A DNA stretch of 50,823 nt from JAGVYE01 sp964502785 (GTDB lineage Archaea; Nanobdellota; Nanobdellia; Woesearchaeales; GW2011-AR9). Shown piece by piece: positions 41,773-50,410 of this stretch; position 1 is the first letter of the stretch, and each line of letters opens with the position of its first letter. The position numbers were made by a program, and so were the translations under genes. The notes below the pieces were generated by a model, which was given only the letters and a program-made list of their open reading frames with translations, made no database searches and was not told where the DNA came from. The stretch spans positions 1 through 50,823 of the forward strand of contig CAZCXW010000003.1 in the NCBI GenBank assembly GCA_964502785.1. Direction: 5' to 3'.

Positions 41773-43320
41773 ATGAAATTTAATATGGAAGAAATGGGCG
41801 CTTTCTGCAAGAAGAAAGGTTTTTTCTATCCTTCCAGCGATATTTACGGTGGTCTGGCCGGTTTCTACGATTATGGGCATATGGGCACTTTACTGAAAAA
41901 AAATTTTGAAGACTGCTGGAGGAATTACTTCCTGAACCTAAACGATAATTTTTTTGAAATTGAAACAGCAAATATTATGCATGAAAGAGTGTTTAAAGCT
42001 TCTGGTCATTTAGAAAAGTTTGTAGACCCCGTTGTTGCTTGTTCAAAATGTGGGTTTAAAGAAAGGGCTGATCATTTTGTTGAGCATGTTCTGAAACGCC
42101 GAGTTGAAGGACACTCCCCAGAACAACTCACAAAACTCATTCAAGACCACAAATTACGATGCCCTACGTGTCAGGCTGAGTTTAGACCAGTCAAAGTTAT
42201 GAATATGATGTTTCCGATTCATTTGGGAACTGCTCATAAAGAAAAAGTTTCTGCGGAAGGTGTTCCTGCTCTTCTTAAAGCTTCTTCGGAAGAGGTGGTT
42301 GCATACCTCCGCCCAGAAACGGCGCAGTCGCCATATGTTAATTTTAAAGTTCAATACGAACTATTAAGAAAAAAAATACCTCTCGGTTTAGCTCTCATCG
42401 GCAGAGCCTATCGAAATGAAATTTCCCCCAGAAAACTAACGTTGCGCATGAGAGAATTTACGCAAGCGGAACTGCAAATCTTCTTTAATCCCGTGAAAAT
42501 AAATGAACATCCATTATTTGAGGTAGTAAAAGACTACAAGTTGCGTACTTTGCTCTTAGAAGACAGAGCGGGAAATACGATTACTGAAAGAACAGCCGGA
42601 GATCTCATCGAAAAAGGCCTGCCTAAATATTATGTTTATCACCTTGTGAAGATCCAGCAATTTTATATTGATGTCCTAAAAATCCCTTCCGAGAAATTCC
42701 GCTTATATCAGCTCAGTGACCAGGAAAAAGCTTTCTACAACAAATATCATTTTGATATTGAGATAGAACTGCAAGAACATGGTTTTACAGAAATCGGCGG
42801 GCTTCATTACCGCACTGATCACGACTTACAAGGCCATCAACGTATTTCCAAAGAATCTATGGAGATTCTCGATGAAGAAAGTGGAAAAAAATATATTCCG
42901 CATGTGCTGGAATTAAGCTTAGGCGTTGATCGCAGCGTGTATTCTCTATTAGATATTAATTACGAAAATAACGAGCAAAGAGGAAATATCATTTTGCATC
43001 TGCCGCCAAAAATTTCCCCCATTTTCTGCGCGATTTTTCCTTTGGTTAAAAATAAGCCGGAAATCACCGCAAAAGCAGAACAAATATACCTCGAACTTAA
43101 GAAAAATTTTAGCTGCTTCTATGACGAAACGGGAAGTGTAGGGAGAAGGTATGCCCGCGCTGATGAAATAGGCGTTAATTATTGCATCACGGTTGATTTC
43201 ACTTCGCTGGAAGATGAGGCTGTGACGATTCGCGACCGGGAAACAACGCAGCAAATTCGCGTGAAGATTTCGCAATTGGAGCATACTTTATTAAGAAGAT
43301 TTCAGGGTGAAGAAGAGTAA
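41773..43320 (+). CDS. glyS: Glycyl-tRNA synthetase (archaeal/eukaryotic type)
   Basis: Class II enzyme, 515 residues from ATG 41773 (MKFNMEEMGAFCKKKGFFYPSS). A frame from 41716 would add 19 residues translated from the 32-bp repeat, so it is rejected. Motif 1 region GGLAGFYDYG, motif 2 with RAYRNEISPR and FTQAELQIF, motif 3 with LELSLGVDRSVYSLL are visible. The zinc insertion with CSKCGFKERADH/CPTC and the C-terminal anticodon domain are intact. Confidence 0.96.
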   Translation: MKFNMEEMGAFCKKKGFFYPSSDIYGGLAGFYDYGHMGTLLKKNFEDCWRNYFLNLNDNFFEIETANIMHERVFKASGHLEKFVDPVVACSKCGFKERADHFVEHVLKRRVEGHSPEQLTKLIQDHKLRCPTCQAEFRPVKVMNMMFPIHLGTAHKEKVSAEGVPALLKASSEEVVAYLRPETAQSPYVNFKVQYELLRKKIPLGLALIGRAYRNEISPRKLTLRMREFTQAELQIFFNPVKINEHPLFEVVKDYKLRTLLLEDRAGNTITERTAGDLIEKGLPKYYVYHLVKIQQFYIDVLKIPSEKFRLYQLSDQEKAFYNKYHFDIEIELQEHGFTEIGGLHYRTDHDLQGHQRISKESMEILDEESGKKYIPHVLELSLGVDRSVYSLLDINYENNEQRGNIILHLPPKISPIFCAIFPLVKNKPEITAKAEQIYLELKKNFSCFYDETGSVGRRYARADEIGVNYCITVDFTSLEDEAVTIRDRETTQQIRVKISQLEHTLLRRFQGEEE

Positions 43321-43371
43321 ATAAAAGTGAGAAAAGCAGAGTTTAAATATTCTAAAGAACTTCTATGCTTT

Positions 43372-43905
43372 ATGGATAAAAAAGGAAGGGCTGACCTGGT
43401 GCTGATTCTAAGCATAAGTATGCTGATAGCAGGAGTTATTTTATTTTTCATGGCGAGAAATGATTCTTTTTTATTCACAAGCGTCGGACTGTTCCTTGTC
43501 GGTTTTATTTTACTGCTTGTAGAAGGATATAAACAGTTCCTTTCGCCCAGTCATCAACTCCAGAAAAATCTCAAAGAGACTGAATCAAAACTGTCTGAAT
43601 GGACCATTGATGCGCTTAAACAAAATTATAGCCAAACCTATCAATTATACATGAAGAGTTCAGAAGCGACAAAACAGAATTTTTATGCAAAGATTATGAA
43701 AATAAGAGAGGAATTAGAAGAATTAATGAAAAAGAGAAAAAGAGTTGAATTCTTATTAGATCAGACCGTAATGGGAACACCGCTGCAAAGAAAAAAACAT
43801 TTTGAAGAATTAACGACAATCCTGCCTCTCCTGCCGCAACAAGAACAAGAATTATTTCAATCAAAGCTGATGCAAGTTAAGGAACAGTTGGGTTCTGGTA
43901 TTTAA
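43372..43905 (+). CDS. Small membrane protein with coiled coil, 177 aa
   Basis: Not recognised. I favour ATG 43372 (MDKKGRADLVLI) because TTTAAATAT lies about 25-30 bp upstream; a GTG at 43327 is possible. Two adjacent hydrophobic helices (about 8-27 and 33-51) are followed by a long charged, mainly helical cytoplasmic region (LQKNLKETESKLSEW ... EELEELMKKRKR). It could be a scaffold or regulator. Confidence 0.6.
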   Translation: MDKKGRADLVLILSISMLIAGVILFFMARNDSFLFTSVGLFLVGFILLLVEGYKQFLSPSHQLQKNLKETESKLSEWTIDALKQNYSQTYQLYMKSSEATKQNFYAKIMKIREELEELMKKRKRVEFLLDQTVMGTPLQRKKHFEELTTILPLLPQQEQELFQSKLMQVKEQLGSGI

Positions 43906-43994
43906 TCATGTCAAAGAAAATTAGTCCACCACCCATTAGAGCATAGAAAACTATAAAAATAAGAACTTCGCCCAAAGAGAAAGGGGGTGTGATT

Positions 43995-44411
43995 ATGGAA
44001 ATTAAAGATGTAAAATCAAATCAAGGAAGTGTAGATGTTGTTTTAGACATCATAAAAAAAGAGTCGCCGCGCACATTTGAGAAATTCGGCAAGCAGGGAA
44101 AAGTATGCAATGCCCGCGCCAAGGATAACAGCGGGGAAATTACGATCACCCTTTGGAACGAAGACGTGGAAAAAGTAGACGTCGGCGACAAAATTCATAT
44201 TTCTAACGGCTGGTGTTCAGAATACAAAGGAGAAAAACAGCTTTCAACAGGAAAGTTTGGGAAAATTGAAGTTGTAAAAAAGGCAACAGGGAATGAAGTA
44301 TTCAGCAACGATCCCGAATTTGCCCAAGGGAAAATGCCCAAAATAGCGGAAGAGGAAGAAGAACAACCAGAAGAAGAATACAAAAAGTATGATGATGAAT
44401 TTGTGGAGTAG
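43995..44411 (+). CDS. Single OB-fold nucleic-acid-binding protein (RPA/SOSS-B-like)
   Basis: 138 residues from ATG 43995, six bases after GGGGGTG. One OB-fold (about 1-95): VVLDIIKKESPRTFEKFGK, VCNARAKDNSGEITITLWNEDVEKVDVGDKIHI and GEKQLSTGKFGKIEVV. This is the pattern of single-domain archaeal SSB/RPA or SOSS-B relatives. An acidic tail (EEEEEQPEEEY) resembles protein-interaction tails of SSBs. It probably protects single-stranded DNA or RNA. Confidence 0.85.
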   Translation: MEIKDVKSNQGSVDVVLDIIKKESPRTFEKFGKQGKVCNARAKDNSGEITITLWNEDVEKVDVGDKIHISNGWCSEYKGEKQLSTGKFGKIEVVKKATGNEVFSNDPEFAQGKMPKIAEEEEEQPEEEYKKYDDEFVE

Positions 44412-44423
44412 AATTTAATTTCT

Positions 44424-45386
44424 TCACTTTTTTTCCAGAAATGTTTGAATGCGCGTAAACAACTGACCAGGAGGAAAGGCGCTCCCTCTATTTCTGGCAG
44501 AACCTCCGATAATATCTCCCCCGCCCCAGATATCAGTATCCAGAGCGGAAAATCCTTCTAATTGATTAAAATAAGGATACAAATCAGTTACAGGAAAATT
44601 ATTGAAAGGAGAAAACTTACCTATAGAATAATGATATCGGTCACCCACTACACTTTTTAATAAAGCAAAAGCTGATACTCCGTCATGCAACAACCCTGTT
44701 TTCGCATAAGGGCCTGTTTCTCTCACGAGACTAAAAGCGTGACCACGATGAAGAATTTCATATTGTGTTGAGACATCAACAGACAATTGTCCCCCTTTAC
44801 CGACGGTATAAGCATCAATTCTTGACCCTACTGCTTCGATTATGCTTCTGACTTCAAGAACTCCCATAGAAGAAACTCGGGATCGTTGTGAAGCATAATT
44901 TTCAAAAATCCAAAAAAGGTCTCTCATTACATCCGAATTAGGATCAAAAGGATAAGCTCCGGCAAAAACATCTAATTTATCTGCAGCATATATAAGCCTA
45001 TTAATAAGAGGCTCACTTTTATACCCCGCTATCCTATCTGAATGTCTCAATTGCCACACGGCTAAACAGGTATCTTCATCAGAATCATTAATATGAGGTA
45101 TTGCGGTGGGAATACCATCTACTTGAAACTTTTCATAAAGTCCAGATTTAATATCGTTATTTACTTGCCCGGATGTGCTTAAAGTGCTTAAGCGATCGAC
45201 TTCTTCATGATGATTACGATTAAGATGCGGTCCTCTTGGGGGTTCAGTTAAGTTATACCTCGGTCTTCCATAGACATACCCATCCAAAGCAATCGAAAAA
45301 GGCGGCGCTTCAGCAGTAAACTGTTCCCATGTTTTCACGACACGCGGTTCGATGACAAGCTTAATATCAACCATAGAAAACAACAT
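44424..45386 (-). CDS. DHH-superfamily-like phosphoesterase, tentative
   Basis: 320 residues. Motifs in order recall DHH/RecJ-type enzymes: ALDGYVYGRPRYN, NRNHHEEVDRL (a variant DHH), HINDSDEDTCLAVW (a D-x-D-E-D metal segment) and a Gly-rich C-terminal GGGDIIGGSARNRGS like DHHA1. The canonical DHH triplet itself is NHH here, so activity is uncertain. Soluble. The annotated start could also be ATG 45374 (MVDIKLVIEP). It is divergent from the next gene. Confidence 0.55.
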   Translation of the reverse strand: MLFSMVDIKLVIEPRVVKTWEQFTAEAPPFSIALDGYVYGRPRYNLTEPPRGPHLNRNHHEEVDRLSTLSTSGQVNNDIKSGLYEKFQVDGIPTAIPHINDSDEDTCLAVWQLRHSDRIAGYKSEPLINRLIYAADKLDVFAGAYPFDPNSDVMRDLFWIFENYASQRSRVSSMGVLEVRSIIEAVGSRIDAYTVGKGGQLSVDVSTQYEILHRGHAFSLVRETGPYAKTGLLHDGVSAFALLKSVVGDRYHYSIGKFSPFNNFPVTDLYPYFNQLEGFSALDTDIWGGGDIIGGSARNRGSAFPPGQLFTRIQTFLEKK

Positions 45387-45479
45387 AAATTTAGTATTTT
45401 ATAAAGATGAGTGTTCAAAATTGATAAAGTTGTCACTTAAGAGAGATAAATTTATAAACAATAGCTCAAAAACCACATT

Positions 45480-46118
45480 ATGGAAACCTCTTTAGATACA
45501 GAAATTGGAAAAATTCTCTCTGCAGAAAAATATTCATGCTCACCTCCAAGGAAAATTGAAATGGGAGTAGCCATTGCTGGATTGTTATTAAAAGTCCATA
45601 ATTTATACTGTAAAATTGCGATTGCTGGTAAAGCGATGCAGAAACCTGAACCTGGCTCAGCTTTTGATTTATATATAAACAATGCAGGAAATTTCTCGTA
45701 CGGCGCTGTAATAACTCCTTTGGTAGATGCAACACTTGATGCGTATAAACATAGGATTAGCGAAAACTTAGAGGATACGCTTGGTAAGGATAATGTCATC
45801 TTGCGTGCTTTTAATTATTGGACTTCAAATACACATCGGCAGAATCTGTTTGCGAGTGGAACAACATTTCTTGGACTCACAGCCATCGAACTAGCGGGGA
45901 TATACAACTATCCCGACCATTCCGATGTGCCTGCAATCGGAGCTGGAGTTGGATTATATACATTAGTTAGGGCAGGGGTAATAGAATTATTCGAAAAAGT
46001 AAGAACATATCAAAGAATAAAATATGAAGCAGCAGCTTTAATCACCCAAGAAGAAGCTGCTCAACCTCGTAAAGGACCAGCTCAGTCGCGAAAATCCAAA
46101 AGAAGGAAGAAGTCCTGA
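45480..46118 (+). CDS. Hypothetical membrane-associated protein, 212 aa
   Basis: Not recognised. It has several moderately hydrophobic stretches (VAIAGLLLKVHNLYC, about 28-42; TFLGLTAIELAGIY, about 130-143; VGLYTLVRAGVIELF, about 158-172) and ends in a very basic Ser/Arg/Lys tail (SRKSKRRKKS). The tail might contact nucleic acid or lipid head groups. It precedes rnp2 by 45 bp on the same strand, but rnp2 has its own TATA box. Confidence 0.6.
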   Translation: METSLDTEIGKILSAEKYSCSPPRKIEMGVAIAGLLLKVHNLYCKIAIAGKAMQKPEPGSAFDLYINNAGNFSYGAVITPLVDATLDAYKHRISENLEDTLGKDNVILRAFNYWTSNTHRQNLFASGTTFLGLTAIELAGIYNYPDHSDVPAIGAGVGLYTLVRAGVIELFEKVRTYQRIKYEAAALITQEEAAQPRKGPAQSRKSKRRKKS

Positions 46119-46131
46119 AGTAGAAAATAAC

Positions 46132-46140
46132 TTTTATAAA
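46132..46140 (+). promoter_or_regulatory. TATA box of the rnp2-psmA operon
   Basis: TTTTATAAA lies 24-32 nt before ATG 46164, suggesting a nearly leaderless transcript. Confidence 0.55.
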
Positions 46141-46163
46141 CACGAAACAATTTAAGCTGCGAG

Positions 46164-46499
46164 ATGCCTCCCCTTCCTTCCTTAAAACCAAAAAAACGTT
46201 ATATTGTATTTAGGATTATTTCTTCAGAATCATATTCTTCAGCAGAAGTAGAAGCCAAAGTACAGGAAGCGCTGTTGCATTTTTTAGGCGAATTAGGTGT
46301 GGCCAGAGCCGCTCCGATTTTTATCAAAGAGAAATATAAAAATAATAAATTTATCCTTAAAGTAGGCCATAAATATGTAGATGAAGTGAAATCTGCCCTC
46401 GTCCTCATCAAAAGTATTAAAAAGACACCCGTGATTCTGTGTTCTGTGACTGTTTCAGGAACACTCAAAAAAGCAAGCTCTTGCGAGGTGTGTATATGA
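46164..46499 (+). CDS. rnp2: RNase P protein component 2 (Pop5/Rpp14 family)
   Basis: 111 residues of the Pop5 fold: KKRYIVFRIISSE at the N-terminus, then a helix (VEAKVQEALLHFLGELGVA) and FILKVGHKYVDEVKSALVLIK. It is a protein subunit of the RNase P ribonucleoprotein that trims tRNA 5' ends. It overlaps psmA by ATGA, the linkage seen in many archaeal proteasome/exosome superoperons. Confidence 0.88.
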   Translation: MPPLPSLKPKKRYIVFRIISSESYSSAEVEAKVQEALLHFLGELGVARAAPIFIKEKYKNNKFILKVGHKYVDEVKSALVLIKSIKKTPVILCSVTVSGTLKKASSCEVCI

Positions 46500-47221
46500 T
46501 GAATGAAAAACAAATGATAGACAAAATGGGGTATGATCGTTCGATTACGATGTTTTCTCCGGATGGGAGATTATTGCAGGTAGAATACGCAAAAAAAACC
46601 GTGCGGCAAGGTTCCACGGCGATGGGGATTGTCTGCAAGGATGGCGTTGTCTTCGTTTCCGATAAGCGGATTACTTCGCCCCTTCTCGTTCCCGAAGCCA
46701 TCGAAAAGATGTTTAAAATAGACGATCATATCGGGGCCACGGCCGCTGGCATAATATCAGACGCCCGTGTGTTGGTGGACCGGGTGCAGCTACGAGCGCA
46801 GCAGCATTCCGTCACGTACGATTCCAAGATTGATATTCTTTCCGTCGTCAAAGAAATATGCGATTTAAAGCAAGTGTGCACGCAATCAGCAGGATTACGC
46901 CCCTTTGGTGTTTCGCTGTTAGTCGGCGGAGTAGAAGAAGATGGTTCCGTGAAATTATTCTTAACAGAACCGTATGGATTATACTTTCAATACAAAGCCG
47001 CGGTGATTGGCGAAGGAGAAGCAGAGATTGACCCTCTTTTACAGAAGAGATACAAAACCAACATGACCGTGCAGGAAGGAATTAAATTAGGCCTTCAAGC
47101 ATTGAAAGAATTCCTGAAAGACGACTTTAACTTTGAACGTGTGGATGCCGCTTACATCAAAGTAGAAGAAATGAAATTCGTCAAATTGAACGATGATGAA
47201 TTGAAGAAGATTATGAAATGA
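46496..47221 (+). CDS. psmA: 20S proteasome alpha subunit
   Basis: 241 residues; ATG 46496 (or 46499) follows GAGGTG and overlaps the rnp2 stop. Family marks: YDRSITMFSPDGRLLQVEYA at about 13-32, which forms the gate and the helix H0, and GLRPFGVSLLVGG. It lacks a catalytic Thr. The outer heptamer rings accept the C-termini of PAN. A Lys-rich pocket residue is expected but not positioned here. Confidence 0.96.
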   Translation: MMNEKQMIDKMGYDRSITMFSPDGRLLQVEYAKKTVRQGSTAMGIVCKDGVVFVSDKRITSPLLVPEAIEKMFKIDDHIGATAAGIISDARVLVDRVQLRAQQHSVTYDSKIDILSVVKEICDLKQVCTQSAGLRPFGVSLLVGGVEEDGSVKLFLTEPYGLYFQYKAAVIGEGEAEIDPLLQKRYKTNMTVQEGIKLGLQALKEFLKDDFNFERVDAAYIKVEEMKFVKLNDDELKKIMK

Positions 47222-47273
47222 AAGCTTTTAATTATTTTGTTTCTTATTCTCTTGATTTTTCATCGCCAAAACC

Positions 47274-47280
47274 TTTAAAT
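47274..47280 (+). promoter_or_regulatory. TATA box of sbds
   Basis: TTTAAAT lies 24-30 nt upstream of ATG 47304 with no ribosome site between, so a leaderless transcript is likely. Confidence 0.5.
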
Positions 47281-47303
47281 CAATCAAACAGCTCTCTTCT
47301 CTC

Positions 47304-47984
47304 ATGAAACAAAAACCAATTCTCGCCAGAATGAAACGGTTCGGGCAAGTATTTGAAATTAGCGTCGATCCAGATCAAGCTTTAGAATACAAAAAAGGGC
47401 ACCTTACCGATTTAACCGAAGTGTTGCACGCTGAAGGAATTTTTATCGATGCCAAAAAAGGCATTCGCGCGTCAGATACTCAACTAAAGAAAGCATTTAA
47501 CACTTCAGATGAAAATAAAATTGCCGATATCATTCTCAAAGAGGGTGAAATTCAACATACTTCTGAACATCGCGCAGAAGAACGAGAACAGCACAAAAGA
47601 AAATTGATTACAATGATCCACCAGCAGGCTGTCGATCCAAAAACAGGCTACCCTCACCCTCCCGAGAGAATCGAAGCCGCTTTGGAACAAGGAAAGATTC
47701 ATCTGGACGACCATCGAACAGCGGAAGAACAATTTGAAGAAATCATCCGTAAACTGAGACCAATCATCCCTATCCACATTGAACAAAAACAACTCATAAT
47801 TATTATTCCTAGCCAGTATGCAGGGAACATATATGCCGTCATTCATTCCGGAGGAACAGTTTTAACAGAAGAATGGCAGACCGATGGCAGTTGGAAAGTA
47901 AAGATGAAACTGCCCGCAGGCATGGTTCCTGATTTTATTGATAAGCTTAATTCCAAGACACATGGAGAAGCGATTGTGCAATAA
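47304..47984 (+). CDS. sdo1: Ribosome maturation protein SBDS
   Basis: 226 residues with the three-domain order of archaeal SBDS: an N-terminal FYSH domain (MKRFGQVFEISVDPDQALEYKKG and an ASDTQLKKAF segment), a central helical domain (HPPERIEAALEQGKIHLD) and a ferredoxin-like C-terminal domain. It works in large-subunit maturation. It sits in the archaeal proteasome/exosome neighbourhood between psmA and rrp4, as is usual. Confidence 0.95.
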   Translation: MKQKPILARMKRFGQVFEISVDPDQALEYKKGHLTDLTEVLHAEGIFIDAKKGIRASDTQLKKAFNTSDENKIADIILKEGEIQHTSEHRAEEREQHKRKLITMIHQQAVDPKTGYPHPPERIEAALEQGKIHLDDHRTAEEQFEEIIRKLRPIIPIHIEQKQLIIIIPSQYAGNIYAVIHSGGTVLTEEWQTDGSWKVKMKLPAGMVPDFIDKLNSKTHGEAIVQ

Positions 47985-47989
47985 CTTTA

Positions 47990-48835
47990 TTACTTCTTTC
48001 CCCTAAACACACATTTCATTTCTTCCTGAGAATAAGACGTAGGGATTTTTCCCGAATGCGCATAAAGAAATAAAGCCGTATCAAACACTGTATTCGCCGC
48101 GCTAAAAATAATGCTGATGATTAAAATATAAAGAACCCCTAAAGCTGCAACAATGGAGGCAGCTAAAAGAAAAGCATTGAGGAAAAGAAAAATTGCGGGA
48201 ACGAAAAAGAGAACAATTCCCAAAAAAAGAAAAAGAGTGCGAACCATACTGATCCCAACATACTTGATTAAACTCTCGCCCCACGTTTTCTTTACAGTCG
48301 CAACTGACTTTTTAAGCGCTTCAATTGGTCCGTATCCTTCAAGTACAATAGATGGCACGACAAATAAACTAACTATTCCCCAAGCCATTCCAATTAAGCT
48401 AATAACGATTCGCGCAATGATATTACCATTTTCTCGGGCTTTACTCTCAAGAATATTCAGAATAAGTCCAACCGTTGCCGCAAGCAAACTCCAGGCAAAT
48501 ATCTGTTTAATATGCCGTCCAGCCGCTAATAAGCCATCACCTAATGTTGCATTTCCTCCCGTAAAACGTGTCTTTGCGATATAGACAATTGCCGCATTGA
48601 AATAAGTAGCAACAAAAGTTATGGTAAAGTAAAGGCCAAAGACAGCAATGTAAATCAAAGTTGTAGCCTCGGCAACAGAACCAAGAAAAATAGGGAAAAG
48701 GAAAAGCAAAAAGAGAATCGTAGAAAAAATAATCGTGAATACAGGAAGAAGAAGTATTTCTTTATCATGTCTCATTACTGTAAAAGTATGTTTCGTTATT
48801 TCCCAGCTCCGAGAGAAACGATCCATAAATGACAT
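47990..48835 (-). CDS. DUF6159-like polytopic membrane protein
   Basis: 281 residues from ATG 48835; CTTATAAA on the minus strand (about 48865-48858) is at TATA distance. The start FSRSWEITKHTFTVMRHDKEILLLPV and the six or so hydrophobic helices match the DUF6159 family, of unknown function. VPSIVLEGYGPIEALKKSV is the conserved reentrant-like segment. It is inverted between sbds and rrp4, interrupting a usually continuous superoperon. Confidence 0.82.
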   Translation of the reverse strand: MSFMDRFSRSWEITKHTFTVMRHDKEILLLPVFTIIFSTILFLLFLFPIFLGSVAEATTLIYIAVFGLYFTITFVATYFNAAIVYIAKTRFTGGNATLGDGLLAAGRHIKQIFAWSLLAATVGLILNILESKARENGNIIARIVISLIGMAWGIVSLFVVPSIVLEGYGPIEALKKSVATVKKTWGESLIKYVGISMVRTLFLFLGIVLFFVPAIFLFLNAFLLAASIVAALGVLYILIISIIFSAANTVFDTALFLYAHSGKIPTSYSQEEMKCVFRGKK

Positions 48836-48950
48836 TAGGGGTTGAAATAAGAAATAGTTTATAAGATTTACTTCCATCCACGCCGCATGCTATATTCAGA
48901 ACACCGCCCGCCGAACCGCAAACCTTTTAAATAAACTCTCTTTTTGCTTG

Positions 48951-48993
48951 CTTGAGAGAAAAAAAGAAAAAATAAATTTCACGTTTTCTCAAG
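48951..48993 (+). promoter_or_regulatory. Hairpin in the likely 5' leader of the exosome operon
   Basis: CTTGAGAGAAAA (48951-48962) is largely complementary to TTTTCTCAAG (48984-48993). A TATA-like TTTTAAATA near 48925 would put the start just upstream of, or at, the hairpin, so it could be part of the rrp4 mRNA leader. Confidence 0.4.
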
Positions 48994-49021
48994 TATATGT
49001 AGGATGTGAAATGGAGAAAAT

Positions 49022-49714
49022 ATGAGCAGTTTAGCCGTACAAGAAAGAGACATTGTGATTCCTGGAGAAATTCTTGCCGAGGGCATGGATTATTTGCCAG
49101 GTGAAAATACCTACCGAGAAAATGATAAGATTTACGCCAAGACTCTTGGTTTAGTGACTTTATCAGGAAGAGTCGTTAAAATTACACCCCTTTCTGGTCC
49201 TTATGTTCCAAAAATCGGCGATAAAATTATCGCCAGAGTAACGGACATCACCATGAGCGGCTGGCGTGTAGATACAAATACCGCTTATTCAGCATTGCTT
49301 AATGTGAAAGATGCCACCACAAGATTTATCAAAAGACAAGAAGATCTCAGCCAGATTTTAGCGATTGACGATTACCTCATTGTTCTGATTATTAATGTAA
49401 CGTCCCAGAAGCTTATTGATGTTTCGATGCGCGAGCCGGGATTGCAGAAAATTAGCGGTGGAAGAATCATCGAAATTAATAGCCAAAAAGTTCCCAGGGT
49501 CATCGGCAAGAAAGGCAGCATGATTTCATTGATCAAAACCCATACTGGCTGCGATATCACCGTTGGACAAAATGGCTAGATCTGGATTCGAGGCACACCA
49601 GAGGGTGAATTTAAAGCAGAACAAGCGATTAGGCTCATTCAAGAAAGATCGCACTTAAGCGGATTAACCGATGCGATGGAAAAATATCTTGGTGGAGAAA
49701 AAAATGACTTATAA
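49022..49714 (+). CDS. rrp4: Exosome subunit Rrp4, interrupted by an in-frame TAG
   Basis: RNA-binding cap protein of the archaeal exosome. N-terminal domain (IVIPGEILAEGMDYLPGENTYRE), S1 domain (about 62-135) and KH domain with RVIGKKGSMI. Codon 186 (49577-49579) is TAG, directly after DITVGQNG. The same frame then continues IWIRGTPEGEFKAEQAI and HLSGLTDAM to TAA at 49712-49714, the normal Rrp4 ending. With the TAG read as an amino acid the protein is 230 residues. The rrp41 start overlaps this final stop. TAG is a normal stop elsewhere in the window, so readthrough, a rare amino acid, a mutation or an error remain open. Confidence 0.88.
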
Positions 49715-50408
49715 GAAACGTCTTGACGGGCGAGCATTTAATGAATTACGACCAATGGAAGTAAAAGCAGGAGTTGTTCCTAATGCTGCTGGTTCCGCCT
49801 CTTTCCGTATCGGAAAAACTTGGGCTATTGCCGCAGTTTATGGACCAAAAGAGATGATCCCAAAATTCTTAGCTGACCCGAAAAAGGGCGTGCTGCGCTG
49901 CCATTATAACATGATGCCATTCTCCGGATCTGGAGAAAGGATAAGACCTGGATCTAGCAGACGTTCACAGGAAATTGCCATGGTTATGACTAAATCTTTA
50001 GAGCCTGTTGTTGATCTCTCTGAATTTCCAAATTCCGTTGTTGATGTTTTTGTAGAATTGCCGCAAACAGATGCGGGAACGAGATGTGCTGCAATTTCAG
50101 CTGCTTCGATTGCTTTAGCTGATGCTGGTATTCCCATGAAAGACATGGTAAGTTCCGTAGCCGTCGGCCAGGTTGATGGGATGATTGTCGCTGATTTAAA
50201 TTACAATGAAGAAGCCTATCCGGAAGGCGCTGTTTCCGACATTCCCGTCGCCATGACGCATAATAACAAAGCAATCACATTACTGCAAATGGATGGAGAA
50301 ATTTCTAAAGAGGATTTGCTGCAGGCTTTGGAACTAGCCAGGGAATCCACGGAAAAAATTTACGAACTGCAAAAAAAAGCGCTTAAAGATAAATTCATTA
50401 AAGAATAA
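49704..50408 (+). CDS. rrp41: Exosome catalytic subunit Rrp41
   Basis: RNase PH-fold phosphorolytic 3'-5' exoribonuclease, 234 residues from ATG 49704 (MTYKKRLDGRAFNELRPM). The phosphate/RNA-binding Arg pair region PGSSRRSQEIAMVM and the acidic residue segment DLNYNEEAYPEGAVSD match active Rrp41. GGTGGAG precedes the start, and the ATG overlaps the terminal stop of rrp4, so translation is probably coupled to full-length Rrp4 synthesis. Confidence 0.95.
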   Translation: MTYKKRLDGRAFNELRPMEVKAGVVPNAAGSASFRIGKTWAIAAVYGPKEMIPKFLADPKKGVLRCHYNMMPFSGSGERIRPGSSRRSQEIAMVMTKSLEPVVDLSEFPNSVVDVFVELPQTDAGTRCAAISAASIALADAGIPMKDMVSSVAVGQVDGMIVADLNYNEEAYPEGAVSDIPVAMTHNNKAITLLQMDGEISKEDLLQALELARESTEKIYELQKKALKDKFIKE

Positions 50409-50410
50409 AA

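Noticed and set aside
49577..49579. Genome-wide reassignment of TAG
   Set aside because: PAN, glnA, the ThDP enzyme and a small gene all terminate properly at TAG.
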